A stretch of 64,000 bases of DNA from Bacteroides muris (ex Afrizal et al. 2022) (lineage in GTDB: Bacteria > Bacteroidota > Bacteroidia > Bacteroidales > Bacteroidaceae): positions 1 through 64,000 of the forward strand of contig NZ_SRYZ01000008.1 in the NCBI RefSeq assembly GCF_004793475.1, read 5' to 3'. The position numbers were made by a program, and so were the translations under genes. The notes below the pieces were generated by a model that searched no databases, was not told the origin of the DNA, and saw only the letters and a list, made by a program, of their open reading frames with translations. Positions within the stretch are counted from its first letter, which is position 1. Every line of letters starts with the position of its first letter. This document shows, in pieces, positions 9,432-17,453 of the stretch.

Positions 9432-10979
9432 ATGAAGAAATTACATATATTATTAGCGGCAGCTCTTCTTGCCGCTGGATTCTCTTCCTGCGACATGGAG
9501 AAATATCCATATAATGCCGTAGAAGAGTCTTTATACATGACCAGTACCACCGACTTTGCCAATGCGCGAGTCGGTCTATATTCCAGTTACCGCGGATTGA
9601 CTACCGGTGGATATATTTTATTGCCCGAAATGCAGTGCGATGACTTCAATGCTACGGTAGGATACTCCAATTCATATGGAAATATGTACCGTTGGGATTT
9701 TCAAAGTTCTGATGGAAATATCCAAAACTACTGGAGCAATTACTATTTACTGATTGCACGTTGCAACTATTTTATTGATAGCTACCTAAAACTTAAAGAA
9801 GGCAATACCAGTTTTAGCGATGCTGACATGGCTAAAATTAGAGCATACGTTGGTGAAGCCTACTTTACAAGAGCCTTTTCATATTTCAATTTAGCCAATC
9901 ACTTCTGTAAGGCATACAATAGTGCCAGCGCAGATGCGGATTTAGGAATGCCGTTACAACTGACGTACGCTCCAACTTCTAATTCAGCTGTCTATCCGGG
10001 GCGTTCTTCCATGAAAGAGACTTTTGCACAGATTATAAGCGACTTGGACAATGCCAAAGAATTAGTAAACATTGGACTTGCCTTGGACAAAGGCAAGTCT
10101 GCTATCAATTACATTTCCACAGATGTTGTGACTGCTTTACAGGCACGCGTAGCATTACAGATGAAAGATTATGCTGCCGCTGCTACTGCTGCCACTTCAC
10201 TGATTGCTGCCGGCAAATATGCTTTGGTTAATTCGGCCGAAACATTCCGCGGCATGTGGGTGAATGATATGAGCAGCGAGGTGATGTGGCAGATTTACAT
10301 GAGTGCGGACGAATTGGGCAGTGCAACCGGAACCTCTTTCTGGGGACAATATCAGGAAGATCCTGCTAAAGTAACAACGGATTACATCCCGACAGGTAAA
10401 TTGGTAGATTTGTATGAGAAGAATGATATCCGTTTCGCGGCTTTCTTTGCTCCTTTCACATTGAATGTAGCTACAGGTGCCCAAGGTAACATCTATATGT
10501 TCGACAAATATCCCGGTAATCCCGATATCTATACTATAGTAGGCGTAGATAATCACTACACAAACAAGTCCAAGCCATTCCGTATTGCCGAGCAGTACTT
10601 GATTGCTGCCGAAGCATACGCCGGCCAGGGCAACGTTACCGAAGCTGCCAAATATCTGAACGATTTGAAGCGCAACCGTATTGAAGGTTATACAGACCGT
10701 ACTTTCAACAGTGCCGACCTGCTGATGGCTGAAATCCGCGATGAGCGCCACAGGGAATTGGTAGGTGAAGGATTCCGCCTGTCCGATTTGAAGCGTTGGG
10801 GATTGGGAGTAAATCGCCAGAACAATGTACAGGATGCCAACTTGGTATTGTTCCCCGATTCAGAAATTACTACCGCCCTTGAGAAGGCAGCTGATGACTT
10901 CCGTATGGTATGGCCTATTCCCAAGGCTGAAACGGACGTGAATCCTCAAATCAGAAACCAACAGAATCCCGGTTATTAA
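9432..10979 (+). CDS. SusD/RagB-family lipoprotein (cassette 2)
   Basis: This 515-residue protein has a lipoprotein signal (AAGFSSCDMEKYP), the N-terminal SusD_3-like region and the C-terminal signature RDERHRELVGEGFRLSDLKRW. It would pair with the barrel encoded 31 bp upstream and bind the imported ligand at the cell surface. The reading frame is complete. The next gene starts 21 bp downstream in the same direction, so the four genes 6626-13658 form one apparent operon. Confidence 0.95.
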   Translation: MKKLHILLAAALLAAGFSSCDMEKYPYNAVEESLYMTSTTDFANARVGLYSSYRGLTTGGYILLPEMQCDDFNATVGYSNSYGNMYRWDFQSSDGNIQNYWSNYYLLIARCNYFIDSYLKLKEGNTSFSDADMAKIRAYVGEAYFTRAFSYFNLANHFCKAYNSASADADLGMPLQLTYAPTSNSAVYPGRSSMKETFAQIISDLDNAKELVNIGLALDKGKSAINYISTDVVTALQARVALQMKDYAAAATAATSLIAAGKYALVNSAETFRGMWVNDMSSEVMWQIYMSADELGSATGTSFWGQYQEDPAKVTTDYIPTGKLVDLYEKNDIRFAAFFAPFTLNVATGAQGNIYMFDKYPGNPDIYTIVGVDNHYTNKSKPFRIAEQYLIAAEAYAGQGNVTEAAKYLNDLKRNRIEGYTDRTFNSADLLMAEIRDERHRELVGEGFRLSDLKRWGLGVNRQNNVQDANLVLFPDSEITTALEKAADDFRMVWPIPKAETDVNPQIRNQQNPGY

Positions 10980-11000
10980 TCATTAAAAAAAGACGTAAAT

Positions 11001-11864
11001 ATGAAATATCTTAAATTATTAGTTCTTTTCCTTTTACCGTTGACCTTTGTTGCTTGCGACGATGATGAAGAGGTTATGAACTTGGGTAACGCCACGGTTG
11101 AGTTTGGTGAAGCAACCATAACTACAAGAGAAAGTACCTCTATGTTACAAATTCCCATTGTACTCACAGGCGACCACAATGGTACTGTTCGGGTAACGGC
11201 CAAAATGAGTGGAAGTACCGCCAACTTCGAGAACAACAAAGACGTGATTGTGACTACCGAAACATTGGTAATGCCCGAAGGCGTTGAGACTGTCAATTTT
11301 GAAGCTCATTTAAACGTAGCTAATGATGCCATCGAAAGTGGTCGTTCCATTACGTTCGAAATTGTAAGCGTAGAAGGTGCAACCATAGGGAATATCAAAA
11401 CTTGCACAGTAGAACTGAAAGAGAACAATCCGTTGGAAGGCATTTATACGCTTTCTGGATACAGCCCATTTGATGGCGCAGTCAGCAGCGAAAAGTGCAT
11501 GCTCAGCATGGAAGAGGGAATCAACGATGTAGCTTACTTAGATCTTGGATTCGGTGGTTTGCTTACTATCAACCTTGAAGAAGTTATACCTGGTACGAAA
11601 TATAACATCACAATCCCCGGAGCGCAAGTTATTGGAACTCATTCTTCATACGGAAATGTGTTGTTCCCCTATTGTGAATTTACAGGTACTGGTGTAACTC
11701 CCTACAAGACTGATATTATCGGTGTATATGAATCAGGCATAATCACATTAAATACACCTGAAAATTTTGGTGTAGGATTCTATGTTAGTGCCGGTTGGTT
11801 TGGTGCGTATGTTGCCTATACCGATAAGAATGGTACGCTTGTTCCTGTCACTTTGCGCAAATAA
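11001..11864 (+). CDS. Surface lipoprotein with Calx-beta-like domain (cassette 2)
   Basis: A 287-residue lipoprotein (lipobox LTFVACDDDEE). Residues of about 30-140 look like a Calx-beta-type Ig-like sandwich (TVEFGEATITTRESTS, then VNFEAHLNVANDAIESGRSI). The C-terminal half is beta-rich and I do not recognise it. Such proteins often occupy the SusE-like third position in susCD operons and may bind the same ligand at the surface, which is inference from position. An aspartate-rich patch after the lipidated Cys (DDDEE) resembles a Bacteroides surface-export signal. Confidence 0.8.
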   Translation: MKYLKLLVLFLLPLTFVACDDDEEVMNLGNATVEFGEATITTRESTSMLQIPIVLTGDHNGTVRVTAKMSGSTANFENNKDVIVTTETLVMPEGVETVNFEAHLNVANDAIESGRSITFEIVSVEGATIGNIKTCTVELKENNPLEGIYTLSGYSPFDGAVSSEKCMLSMEEGINDVAYLDLGFGGLLTINLEEVIPGTKYNITIPGAQVIGTHSSYGNVLFPYCEFTGTGVTPYKTDIIGVYESGIITLNTPENFGVGFYVSAGWFGAYVAYTDKNGTLVPVTLRK

Positions 11865-11945
11865 GCAGCACTTGTCTGTTTGATTTAAAAGAAGAGGGTG
11901 CCATTTTGGTGCCCTTTTCTTATAACATAATAATGCATCAACGTT

Positions 11946-13658
11946 ATGAAAACAAGATTTTACGTACTTATCTTTTTGATGGGAGTGATTTCCTCTATCA
12001 GTAGTTGTTCGGACGATGAAGTAACACCGGTTTTGGATGTTCATGCACAATCGGGCAACCTGGTGATGGAACCGCAGGCGAATGCCCAATTGGACATCCA
12101 TTTTGTCTGTAACAATGCCTGGCAGGCGCAGGTAGATGTCAATTGGGTAGTACTTTCCTCAATGAAAGGGGAAGCAGGGGACATAACTCTTTCCTTGTTA
12201 GCTAAAGAAGATAACCGTACCGGCGAAGACCGCACCGGTACATTGATTTTGACTTCGGCCGGACTTACCAAGGAAATAAAATTCACACAAAAACAAACTG
12301 AGGTGTTGAACGTAATCCAGACCTTATATACAATCCCTGCAACAGGTGGCAAGATTGACATTGATTTTGCCTCAAACCTACAGAATTGCCATTTTATGCT
12401 TGTAGCAGAAAATGGGATACCCGAGTGGATTACGCAAGAGCCAAACAGCCAGACCAAAACTCTACGAAATGAAAAAATCAGTCTGACCATCCTGCCTAAT
12501 CATAAACTGGTGGAGCGAAAAGCTAACATTCAAATATATGCCGTAGATATGCAGAATGAGTCCAACGTGTTCTTGAAATCACCACGCATCTCCATTTGTC
12601 AAAATGCCAATGAGGTAGGTATCTCTACAGACATGACCACCAAGGATAAGAAAGTAAAAGTCTTGCAAAGGCACAGCAAGGGCAATGGAGTACCTATCGT
12701 CATCATGGGTGATGGCTTCTTGGATTGTGACATCGAAATAGATACCAAAGACAATTACTACTATAAAATGATGGAAAAAGCCATGGAAAACTTCTTTTCC
12801 GAGGAACCCGTACAATCGTTGCGCGAATACTTTGATGTGTGGATGGTGACTGCCGTATCACAAAACAATGCATTTGGTGGAGCATATAGTACTCGTTTCA
12901 GTTGTAAACTGGAAGGAGGTGGCAGCACTGGTATTACCGGCAATCATACATTGGTAAAAGAGTATGCCGCACTTGTGCCTGAGTTGCAAGCTAATCCAAA
13001 TCTGCTTAATGAAGTAATGGTCATCGTTGTGCTCAATACCGAAGAATATGCCGGCACCACCTACTTCGGATTTGCTAATATGGGAGAGTTTGCCATCGGC
13101 TATTGTCCCATCATTAACGGACCGGATGATGAAATGTTTCGCAGGGTGCTGTGTCATGAATGCATTGGGCATGGTTTTACCAAACTACTTGATGAGTATT
13201 CGTATGAACAATACGGTACTATCCCTGCTACAGAGATAGAAAAAAACCGAAGAATGCAGCAACAACTGGGCTGGGCCATGAACGTAGATTTCACCAACAA
13301 CCGCGAAGAAGTGTTGTGGAAACACTTTCTGAATGACAAACGCTATCAAGGAAAAGATTTTTATGGCGAAACACTAGGGGTCTATGAAGGTGCTTGCACA
13401 TATTGGCGCGGTGCATGGCGTCCTACCTTAGAGAGCATGATGCGCAGCAACACACATGGTTTTAATGCTCCCTCGCGTGAAGCCATCTATAAGCGCGTGA
13501 TGCACGTAGCCCATGGTTCCGAATGGAAATATGATTACGAAATGTTTGTCGCTTTTGATTTGGCTCACCTACCACAATCTACCAGTACACGTAATACAAA
13601 CATCAATCCATCTATGAACAAACCATTTGCTGCTCCTCGATATATGGGACATTTTTAA
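11946..13658 (+). CDS. M64-family (IgA peptidase-like) metallopeptidase lipoprotein with BACON domains
   Basis: The 570-residue lipoprotein (SSISSCSDDE) has two BACON-like domains (about residues 28-118 and 119-220; NNAWQAQVDVNWV is typical). A peptidase domain follows, starting at GNGVPIVIMGDGF and carrying the zinc motif HECIGHGFTKLLDEY with H404, E405 and H409. M64 contains the Clostridium ramosum IgA peptidase, and Bacteroidetes members are thought to cut host or mucin glycoproteins. BACON domains are linked to mucin or glycan binding. It is the last gene of cassette 2, 81 bp after the previous gene and ahead of a strong terminator, so the cassette couples a degradative enzyme to its importer. 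Confidence 0.88.
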   Translation: MKTRFYVLIFLMGVISSISSCSDDEVTPVLDVHAQSGNLVMEPQANAQLDIHFVCNNAWQAQVDVNWVVLSSMKGEAGDITLSLLAKEDNRTGEDRTGTLILTSAGLTKEIKFTQKQTEVLNVIQTLYTIPATGGKIDIDFASNLQNCHFMLVAENGIPEWITQEPNSQTKTLRNEKISLTILPNHKLVERKANIQIYAVDMQNESNVFLKSPRISICQNANEVGISTDMTTKDKKVKVLQRHSKGNGVPIVIMGDGFLDCDIEIDTKDNYYYKMMEKAMENFFSEEPVQSLREYFDVWMVTAVSQNNAFGGAYSTRFSCKLEGGGSTGITGNHTLVKEYAALVPELQANPNLLNEVMVIVVLNTEEYAGTTYFGFANMGEFAIGYCPIINGPDDEMFRRVLCHECIGHGFTKLLDEYSYEQYGTIPATEIEKNRRMQQQLGWAMNVDFTNNREEVLWKHFLNDKRYQGKDFYGETLGVYEGACTYWRGAWRPTLESMMRSNTHGFNAPSREAIYKRVMHVAHGSEWKYDYEMFVAFDLAHLPQSTSTRNTNINPSMNKPFAAPRYMGHF

Positions 13659-13723
13659 TAAGTATCCAAACTGAAAAGGTATGGATTCACGTTGATTTTA
13701 CAACCTGTATATTCTCTTCCTGG

Positions 13724-13754
13724 GCCGTGTCGAATGCGCGATACGGCTTTTTTT
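13724..13754 (+). terminator. Rho-independent terminator of cassette 2
   Basis: A 9-bp stem with one G-T pair (GCCGTGTCG at 13724-13732 with CGATACGGC at 13739-13747), a 6-nt loop and seven Ts. The group II intron starts within a few bases of the T-run. Confidence 0.88.
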
Positions 13755-13755
13755 A

Positions 13756-14425
13756 GTACGCTCGGCATGAGCATTATCTAACGGGTGCAAGTCCCTAGTA
13801 AGCCCTAATAGCGGGAATTACATAGCCAAGAGCAAGGGTGTTCATCGTGAGGTGAAATCTGAAGGAAGCTGGCGGCCAACATCTGACCTAACGAACAGAA
13901 ACTTCATACAAGGCATATGACTGTGGGTAAGGTTGCTAAACAAACCAAAGCCCTATAGCTATTCGGAACGGTCGGTGTAAATGAAGTGGGTATAAGATGG
14001 AAAGATAATGCCCTTATCCGAGGAGGTCTCACGAACGCATGGTGAAGATGAGGTATTCGATGTACCATGACGGAGTAAAGCTTGTCGTGAGAAGTCAGCA
14101 GAGGTCATAGTACCCAAGACACGGGTTGTCTATAGGGAAGGACTGAATCGTGCAGTGCAACAGTAAATGACTGCTACCTTGAGAGTCTTTTGTAGTCAGA
14201 TGTCCGAAAAGGAACTCTCTATTCACACGATAGGACGGAATCCGACAATAGAATAGAAGTGACGTATCTCGAAGGGATGGCTGAAAACAACTTGCCACAC
14301 ACCGTAAGGTGTAAAAGCACGAAACCGCCGTATGCCGAACGGCACGTACGGTGGTGTGGGAGGTCGGTAAATGTGAAAGTAGGAGGTAAATGCCTTTTAT
14401 GAACAACATTTACCTCCTACCCAAT
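13756..14425 (+). mobile_element. ORF-less group II intron (group IIC-like)
   Basis: About 670 bp of structured, non-coding sequence with group II hallmarks. Near the 5' end is CTAACGGGTGCAAGTCCC. Domain V is at 14324-14355: a 9-bp lower stem ACCGCCGTA/TACGGTGGT carrying a CGC triad, a 2-nt CG bulge, a 4-bp upper stem TGCC/GGCA and a GAAC loop. Domain VI-like sequence (GGGAGGTCGG to CCTCCTACCCAAT) leads to the 3' end. No reverse transcriptase frame is present, so domain IV is reduced to a small hairpin (about 14299-14312). Insertion directly after a terminator T-run is the target habit of group IIC introns. Exact ends are estimates. Splicing or mobility would need a maturase encoded elsewhere. 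Confidence 0.82.
14379..14420 (+). repeat. 14-bp perfect inverted repeat at the intron 3' end
   Basis: GTAGGAGGTAAATG (14379-14392) and CATTTACCTCCTAC (14407-14420) pair perfectly around a 14-nt loop. The sequence looks like a duplicated arm of domain VI, because a second partial match (GGAGGTCGGTAAATG) lies just upstream. Confidence 0.7.
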
Positions 14426-14447
14426 TACTACAGTTTTTTGCTTTCTT

Positions 14448-14681
14448 TTATTCACTTATCCCTTTCTTCATCTCATTTTCTAAAAAGCTATATATATAAA
14501 GATAGCTCTGAAAGACCAATCCGGTTTTGACATTTTGAAGCTTGGCAAATGTTTCCGACTGGATAAACAATCGCATAGCTTCTAGTATGGAAAGTCCTTC
14601 CACTTCCACCAATCGCGTAATGATATCTTTAGCAATGCTATTGACTGCATAACGTATTTCATTATCTGAAAACTGTTCCAT
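14448..14681 (-). CDS. DUF3791 family protein (distal)
   Basis: A 77-residue, predicted all-helical protein (EQFSDNEIRYAVNSIAKDII onward) resembling DUF3791, a small family usually encoded beside DUF3990. Its start lies 20 bp inside the end of the DUF3990 gene, so translation is probably coupled. No function is established. The arrangement suggests it neutralises or accompanies the middle protein. Confidence 0.7.
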   Translation of the reverse strand: MEQFSDNEIRYAVNSIAKDIITRLVEVEGLSILEAMRLFIQSETFAKLQNVKTGLVFQSYLYIYSFLENEMKKGISE

Positions 14682-15153
14682 ATTCTACAAACTTTAATAG
14701 TTCTATTGCTCTGTCCGTACCAAAATAATATTGCGGATGAATGCCTCCTTTATATGAGATCTTCCTCACCAGAGTGGGTAAATCAATGTTTTCATTGTAA
14801 TAATTCAAAATCTGAAGTCCGATTCTGTCATCAGCAATTGGACCTATGACAATATCATACTCATGTCCGACATTTTCATATCGGTTTTTCATTACAAACA
14901 AAGTCCATTCTTCATTGTAAGTTTCAAAAGTCTTAATATTTAATGAGGAATCGTTAAGATTTTCGTCATCAATATCAAAAACAGTTACTATCGCTTCCCC
15001 GCATTCATTCCTTTCAACGGTACGTAACGCCATTGCTTCCGCTTGACTTCTGTCATCTGAAAGATAGAACCCTTTTCCAAAGTCCTTGTTGGGCTTTGAT
15101 AAGGATAAGTCAATCTTTGAGATTATCGTATTGGAACCATGATACAGTTTCAT
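14662..15153 (-). CDS. DUF3990 family protein, ADP-ribosyltransferase-like
   Basis: The 163-residue protein opens with KLYHGSNTIISKIDLSLSKP and continues KDFGKGFYLSDDRSQAEAMA. This matches DUF3990, whose motifs (xYHGS, GxGFYLS) resemble the NAD-binding core of ADP-ribosyltransferases. A toxin role is inferred from that likeness and from the flanking DUF3791 genes, which overlap it by 4 bp upstream and 20 bp downstream. The target is unknown. Confidence 0.75.
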   Translation of the reverse strand: MKLYHGSNTIISKIDLSLSKPNKDFGKGFYLSDDRSQAEAMALRTVERNECGEAIVTVFDIDDENLNDSSLNIKTFETYNEEWTLFVMKNRYENVGHEYDIVIGPIADDRIGLQILNYYNENIDLPTLVRKISYKGGIHPQYYFGTDRAIELLKFVEYGTVFR

Positions 15154-15392
15154 TGAATCATTCCTCCTCTATTAATACAAACTTGCGATACATCGGAAAG
15201 GATTTCATTAAAAGAAAGTGTATGTTCTACATCATAATGCTTTTCCAAGAAAGCAAGTCCACCGTGAAAGTCCAAATAGCTATAAGCCTGTTTATACTTT
15301 AAGCCATGCAATTTGGCAAACTCGTCAATCACAAAAACCATCAACTCTATTTTTGCAGCATTCAAAGACATTCCTTTCATTAGTTCCTCCAT
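15150..15392 (-). CDS. DUF3791 family protein (proximal)
   Basis: An 80-residue helical protein (LNAAKIELMVFVIDEFAKLH, AYSYLDFHGGLAFLEKHYDV) of the DUF3791 type. It is the first gene of the three-gene unit, starts at ATG 15392 and overlaps the next gene by 4 bp. It is paralogous in type to the third gene but weakly similar by eye. A likely antitoxin or chaperone of the DUF3990 protein. Confidence 0.75.
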   Translation of the reverse strand: MEELMKGMSLNAAKIELMVFVIDEFAKLHGLKYKQAYSYLDFHGGLAFLEKHYDVEHTLSFNEILSDVSQVCINRGGMIQ

Positions 15393-15414
15393 ATTGCTTG
15401 TTAATCTATAAGAA

Positions 15415-15422
15415 CAAAGATA
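15415..15422 (-). promoter_or_regulatory. -7 box of the DUF3791-DUF3990 unit
   Basis: On the minus strand the sequence is TATCTTTG, a full match to TAnnTTTG, 23 bp before the ATG at 15392. No good -33 element is seen. Confidence 0.5.
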
Positions 15423-15592
15423 GAAAAAGTTACATTATCCTTTTCTTGTTTTAACGACAATTTTACTTTTTCTAAGAATAAGGCGAATTCCATATCTGAA
15501 CTTAAGGGCCCTTTATGCAAATAGGATTAGAGATAATTTGCGAAAATATATTTTACACTACCTTCAAAGTGTTTTTATAAATAAAGTGTTTT

Positions 15593-15623
15593 AAGCCGCC
15601 CATTGTGAAATGAGCGGCTTTTT
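15593..15623 (+). terminator. Orphan rho-independent terminator
   Basis: AAGCCGC (15593-15599) pairs with GCGGCTT (15614-15620) around an inner CATT/AATG stem and runs into Ts, so it works for + strand transcription. No + strand gene precedes it within 1.1 kb. It is preceded by the same 17 nt as the cassette 1 hairpin and may be the leftover end of a lost cassette. Confidence 0.7.
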
Positions 15624-15738
15624 AATATCTGCCTTATTGTCATTCAGCTCGTTTCAGTAGTCATATCTCAAAGAACTTGTCTAAAAATTGAAAAGCCTAT
15701 TGATTTACTCTTCTCATGTTGGAAATTAAATTATAGAT

Positions 15739-16959
15739 TTACAATCTTTCTTTATCCTCTGCCAACAAAAAGTTTCGCAGTGAAATCTGTTTGATTCCTT
15801 TGTAATTTCCCCCGCTCTGTATTTCATCCATTGTAACTACATATTTGGGGTAATTGTCTGCTATTTCCAAAAGATTGCCGAATTCTCGCTGAACGGTTGC
15901 ATCATCGGGAAGCATATACGCTACTTGGATATAGACTTTATGGTCGTCTTTGGAAGCAATAAAATCAATTTCCTTATTTCCACTCTTTCCGACATATACT
16001 TCATATCCATATCTTAACAAATCAATGCATACAACATTTTCCATTAACTTGTTGATGTCTTTTCGAAAATCAAAATGCCGTATGGAATTATGTAATCCCA
16101 AATCTTCAAAATAATATTTCTCACCAATCTCAAAGATTTTCATCCCTTGGATTTCTGCTCGTTGAATTTTGTAAATAAAGAAACTATTGCACAGTGCCTT
16201 TAGATAGTTCAGAATTGTCTGCGTGGGAATATTGACATGCTGCGACTTTAAATATTTGCTAATATTCTGGGCAGAAAAAAGAGAGCCGGTATTATCTATC
16301 AGATAAGCTACGAGATTCTCCAAAAAAGATACATTCCGGATTGATTCACGGGCAACCACATCTTTTAGTAGGATAGTAGAATAAACGTTTCTCAAATACT
16401 CGAATATGACATTCTTGTCCATTGTTAGATTATGAATGTATGGCATACCTCCGAATGTAAGATAGAGTTTTAAACTTTCGGTGGAATCTTGACATTGATT
16501 GAAAGTTAAGAATTCCCCGTAGCTAAGTGAATGAATGGGAAATTCTATATATCTTCCTGCCAATTGAGTAGCAAGTTCACTGGATAGCATTTTAGCATTA
16601 CTTCCGGTGCAATAGATGTCGCATTTATTTTCATTCAATAAACTCCGCAGACACAATTGGAATTCTTCAACCTCTTGGATTTCATCTACAAAAAGATAGT
16701 TATGATTATGCCCAATAACCTTCTTTAAAACATATTGATAAAGATCCATGTAGTTCCTAATTTCCGTGAAGGCAAGCTGCTCCTTGTCTACAAAAATAAT
16801 GTTGGCTTCCGGTATGTTCTTCTTTATGAGATCTGATATCTGCAAAAGAATGTAGCTTTTACCTATCCTACGTTGGCCAGTTATTACTTTTATTATACTT
16901 TTATCAATAAACGGTTCAATTCTTCTTATGTATAAAGGGCGGGAGATATAATTTTTCAT
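15739..16959 (-). CDS. AAA ATPase with C-terminal DUF4143 domain
   Basis: About 406 residues with Walker A (VITGQRRIGKSYIL), Walker B (NYLFVDEIQEVEEF), sensor (DIYCTGSNAKMLS) and a C-terminal DUF4143 nuclease-like region (EIDFIASKDDHKVYIQVAY, close to the E-x-DF-x10-QV pattern of restriction-like folds). The family is common and variable in gut Bacteroidetes and its role is unknown; a defence or mobile-element role is sometimes suggested. I start at ATG 16959 rather than the TTG at 16965. It is a single gene with its own -7 box. Confidence 0.85.
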   Translation of the reverse strand: MKNYISRPLYIRRIEPFIDKSIIKVITGQRRIGKSYILLQISDLIKKNIPEANIIFVDKEQLAFTEIRNYMDLYQYVLKKVIGHNHNYLFVDEIQEVEEFQLCLRSLLNENKCDIYCTGSNAKMLSSELATQLAGRYIEFPIHSLSYGEFLTFNQCQDSTESLKLYLTFGGMPYIHNLTMDKNVIFEYLRNVYSTILLKDVVARESIRNVSFLENLVAYLIDNTGSLFSAQNISKYLKSQHVNIPTQTILNYLKALCNSFFIYKIQRAEIQGMKIFEIGEKYYFEDLGLHNSIRHFDFRKDINKLMENVVCIDLLRYGYEVYVGKSGNKEIDFIASKDDHKVYIQVAYMLPDDATVQREFGNLLEIADNYPKYVVTMDEIQSGGNYKGIKQISLRNFLLAEDKERL

Positions 16960-16985
16960 ATTCAAACACGATTTTAGTTTATGCG

Positions 16986-16993
16986 CAAAGATA
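16986..16993 (-). promoter_or_regulatory. -7 box of the DUF4143 ATPase gene
   Basis: Minus strand TATCTTTG, a full TAnnTTTG match 27 bp before the ATG at 16959. Confidence 0.5.
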
Positions 16994-17391
16994 TAAATCT
17001 TTCAATTATAATTGAATCTTTTTACACATCTTTTGTATTTATCCATTATACATAATACCTATAAACTAAATATTTCTCAACAAAAAAATATTTTGGAGCT
17101 TTTACGGCTAAGATCTATCTTTCAAGATAAATTCCTCTATATAATCTATCGTTATTCTTGAATAAAAAACATTTATTGGGTTAATTAGTACATCACCAAT
17201 TAAAAGAGTAGAATGAAATGTTACAATAACGCGCTCATTATCAGCTTTTAATTATTCAAAACGGTATGAAATGGGTACTTCGAGATATTTACCTCCCTTT
17301 GCCGTATACCTTTATAGATAATATACAATAGAATAAACTCTGTTCTATAGTAGACGTAAACAATTGTTTTTTAACAATATACACTTATTGT
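16994..17391. other. AT-rich intergenic region upstream of cassette 3
   Basis: No gene is seen. No TAnnTTTG box is found in the last 110 bp, and the susC frame is closed by TAG at 17329. The final 28 bp resemble 6598-6625. Confidence 0.55.
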
Positions 17392-17453
17392 AGTTCCGCG
17401 AAAACTTTGGTGATTTCTTATATTGGTATGCAGACCCAAGAAGTGGCAATAAA
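17392..17453 (+). repeat. Shared 5' susC repeat, copy 3 (diverged)
   Basis: The first 15 bp and a 17-bp core (TATATTGGTATGCAGAC) are identical to copies 1 and 2. The remaining positions carry mostly synonymous changes, so the encoded peptide is nearly the same. The 28 bp upstream also resemble those of copy 2. Confidence 0.8.

Noticed and set aside
14095..14409. 104-codon minus-strand open frame within the group II intron
   Set aside because: It is antisense to conserved intron RNA including domain V and has no protein features. It is not a reverse transcriptase.
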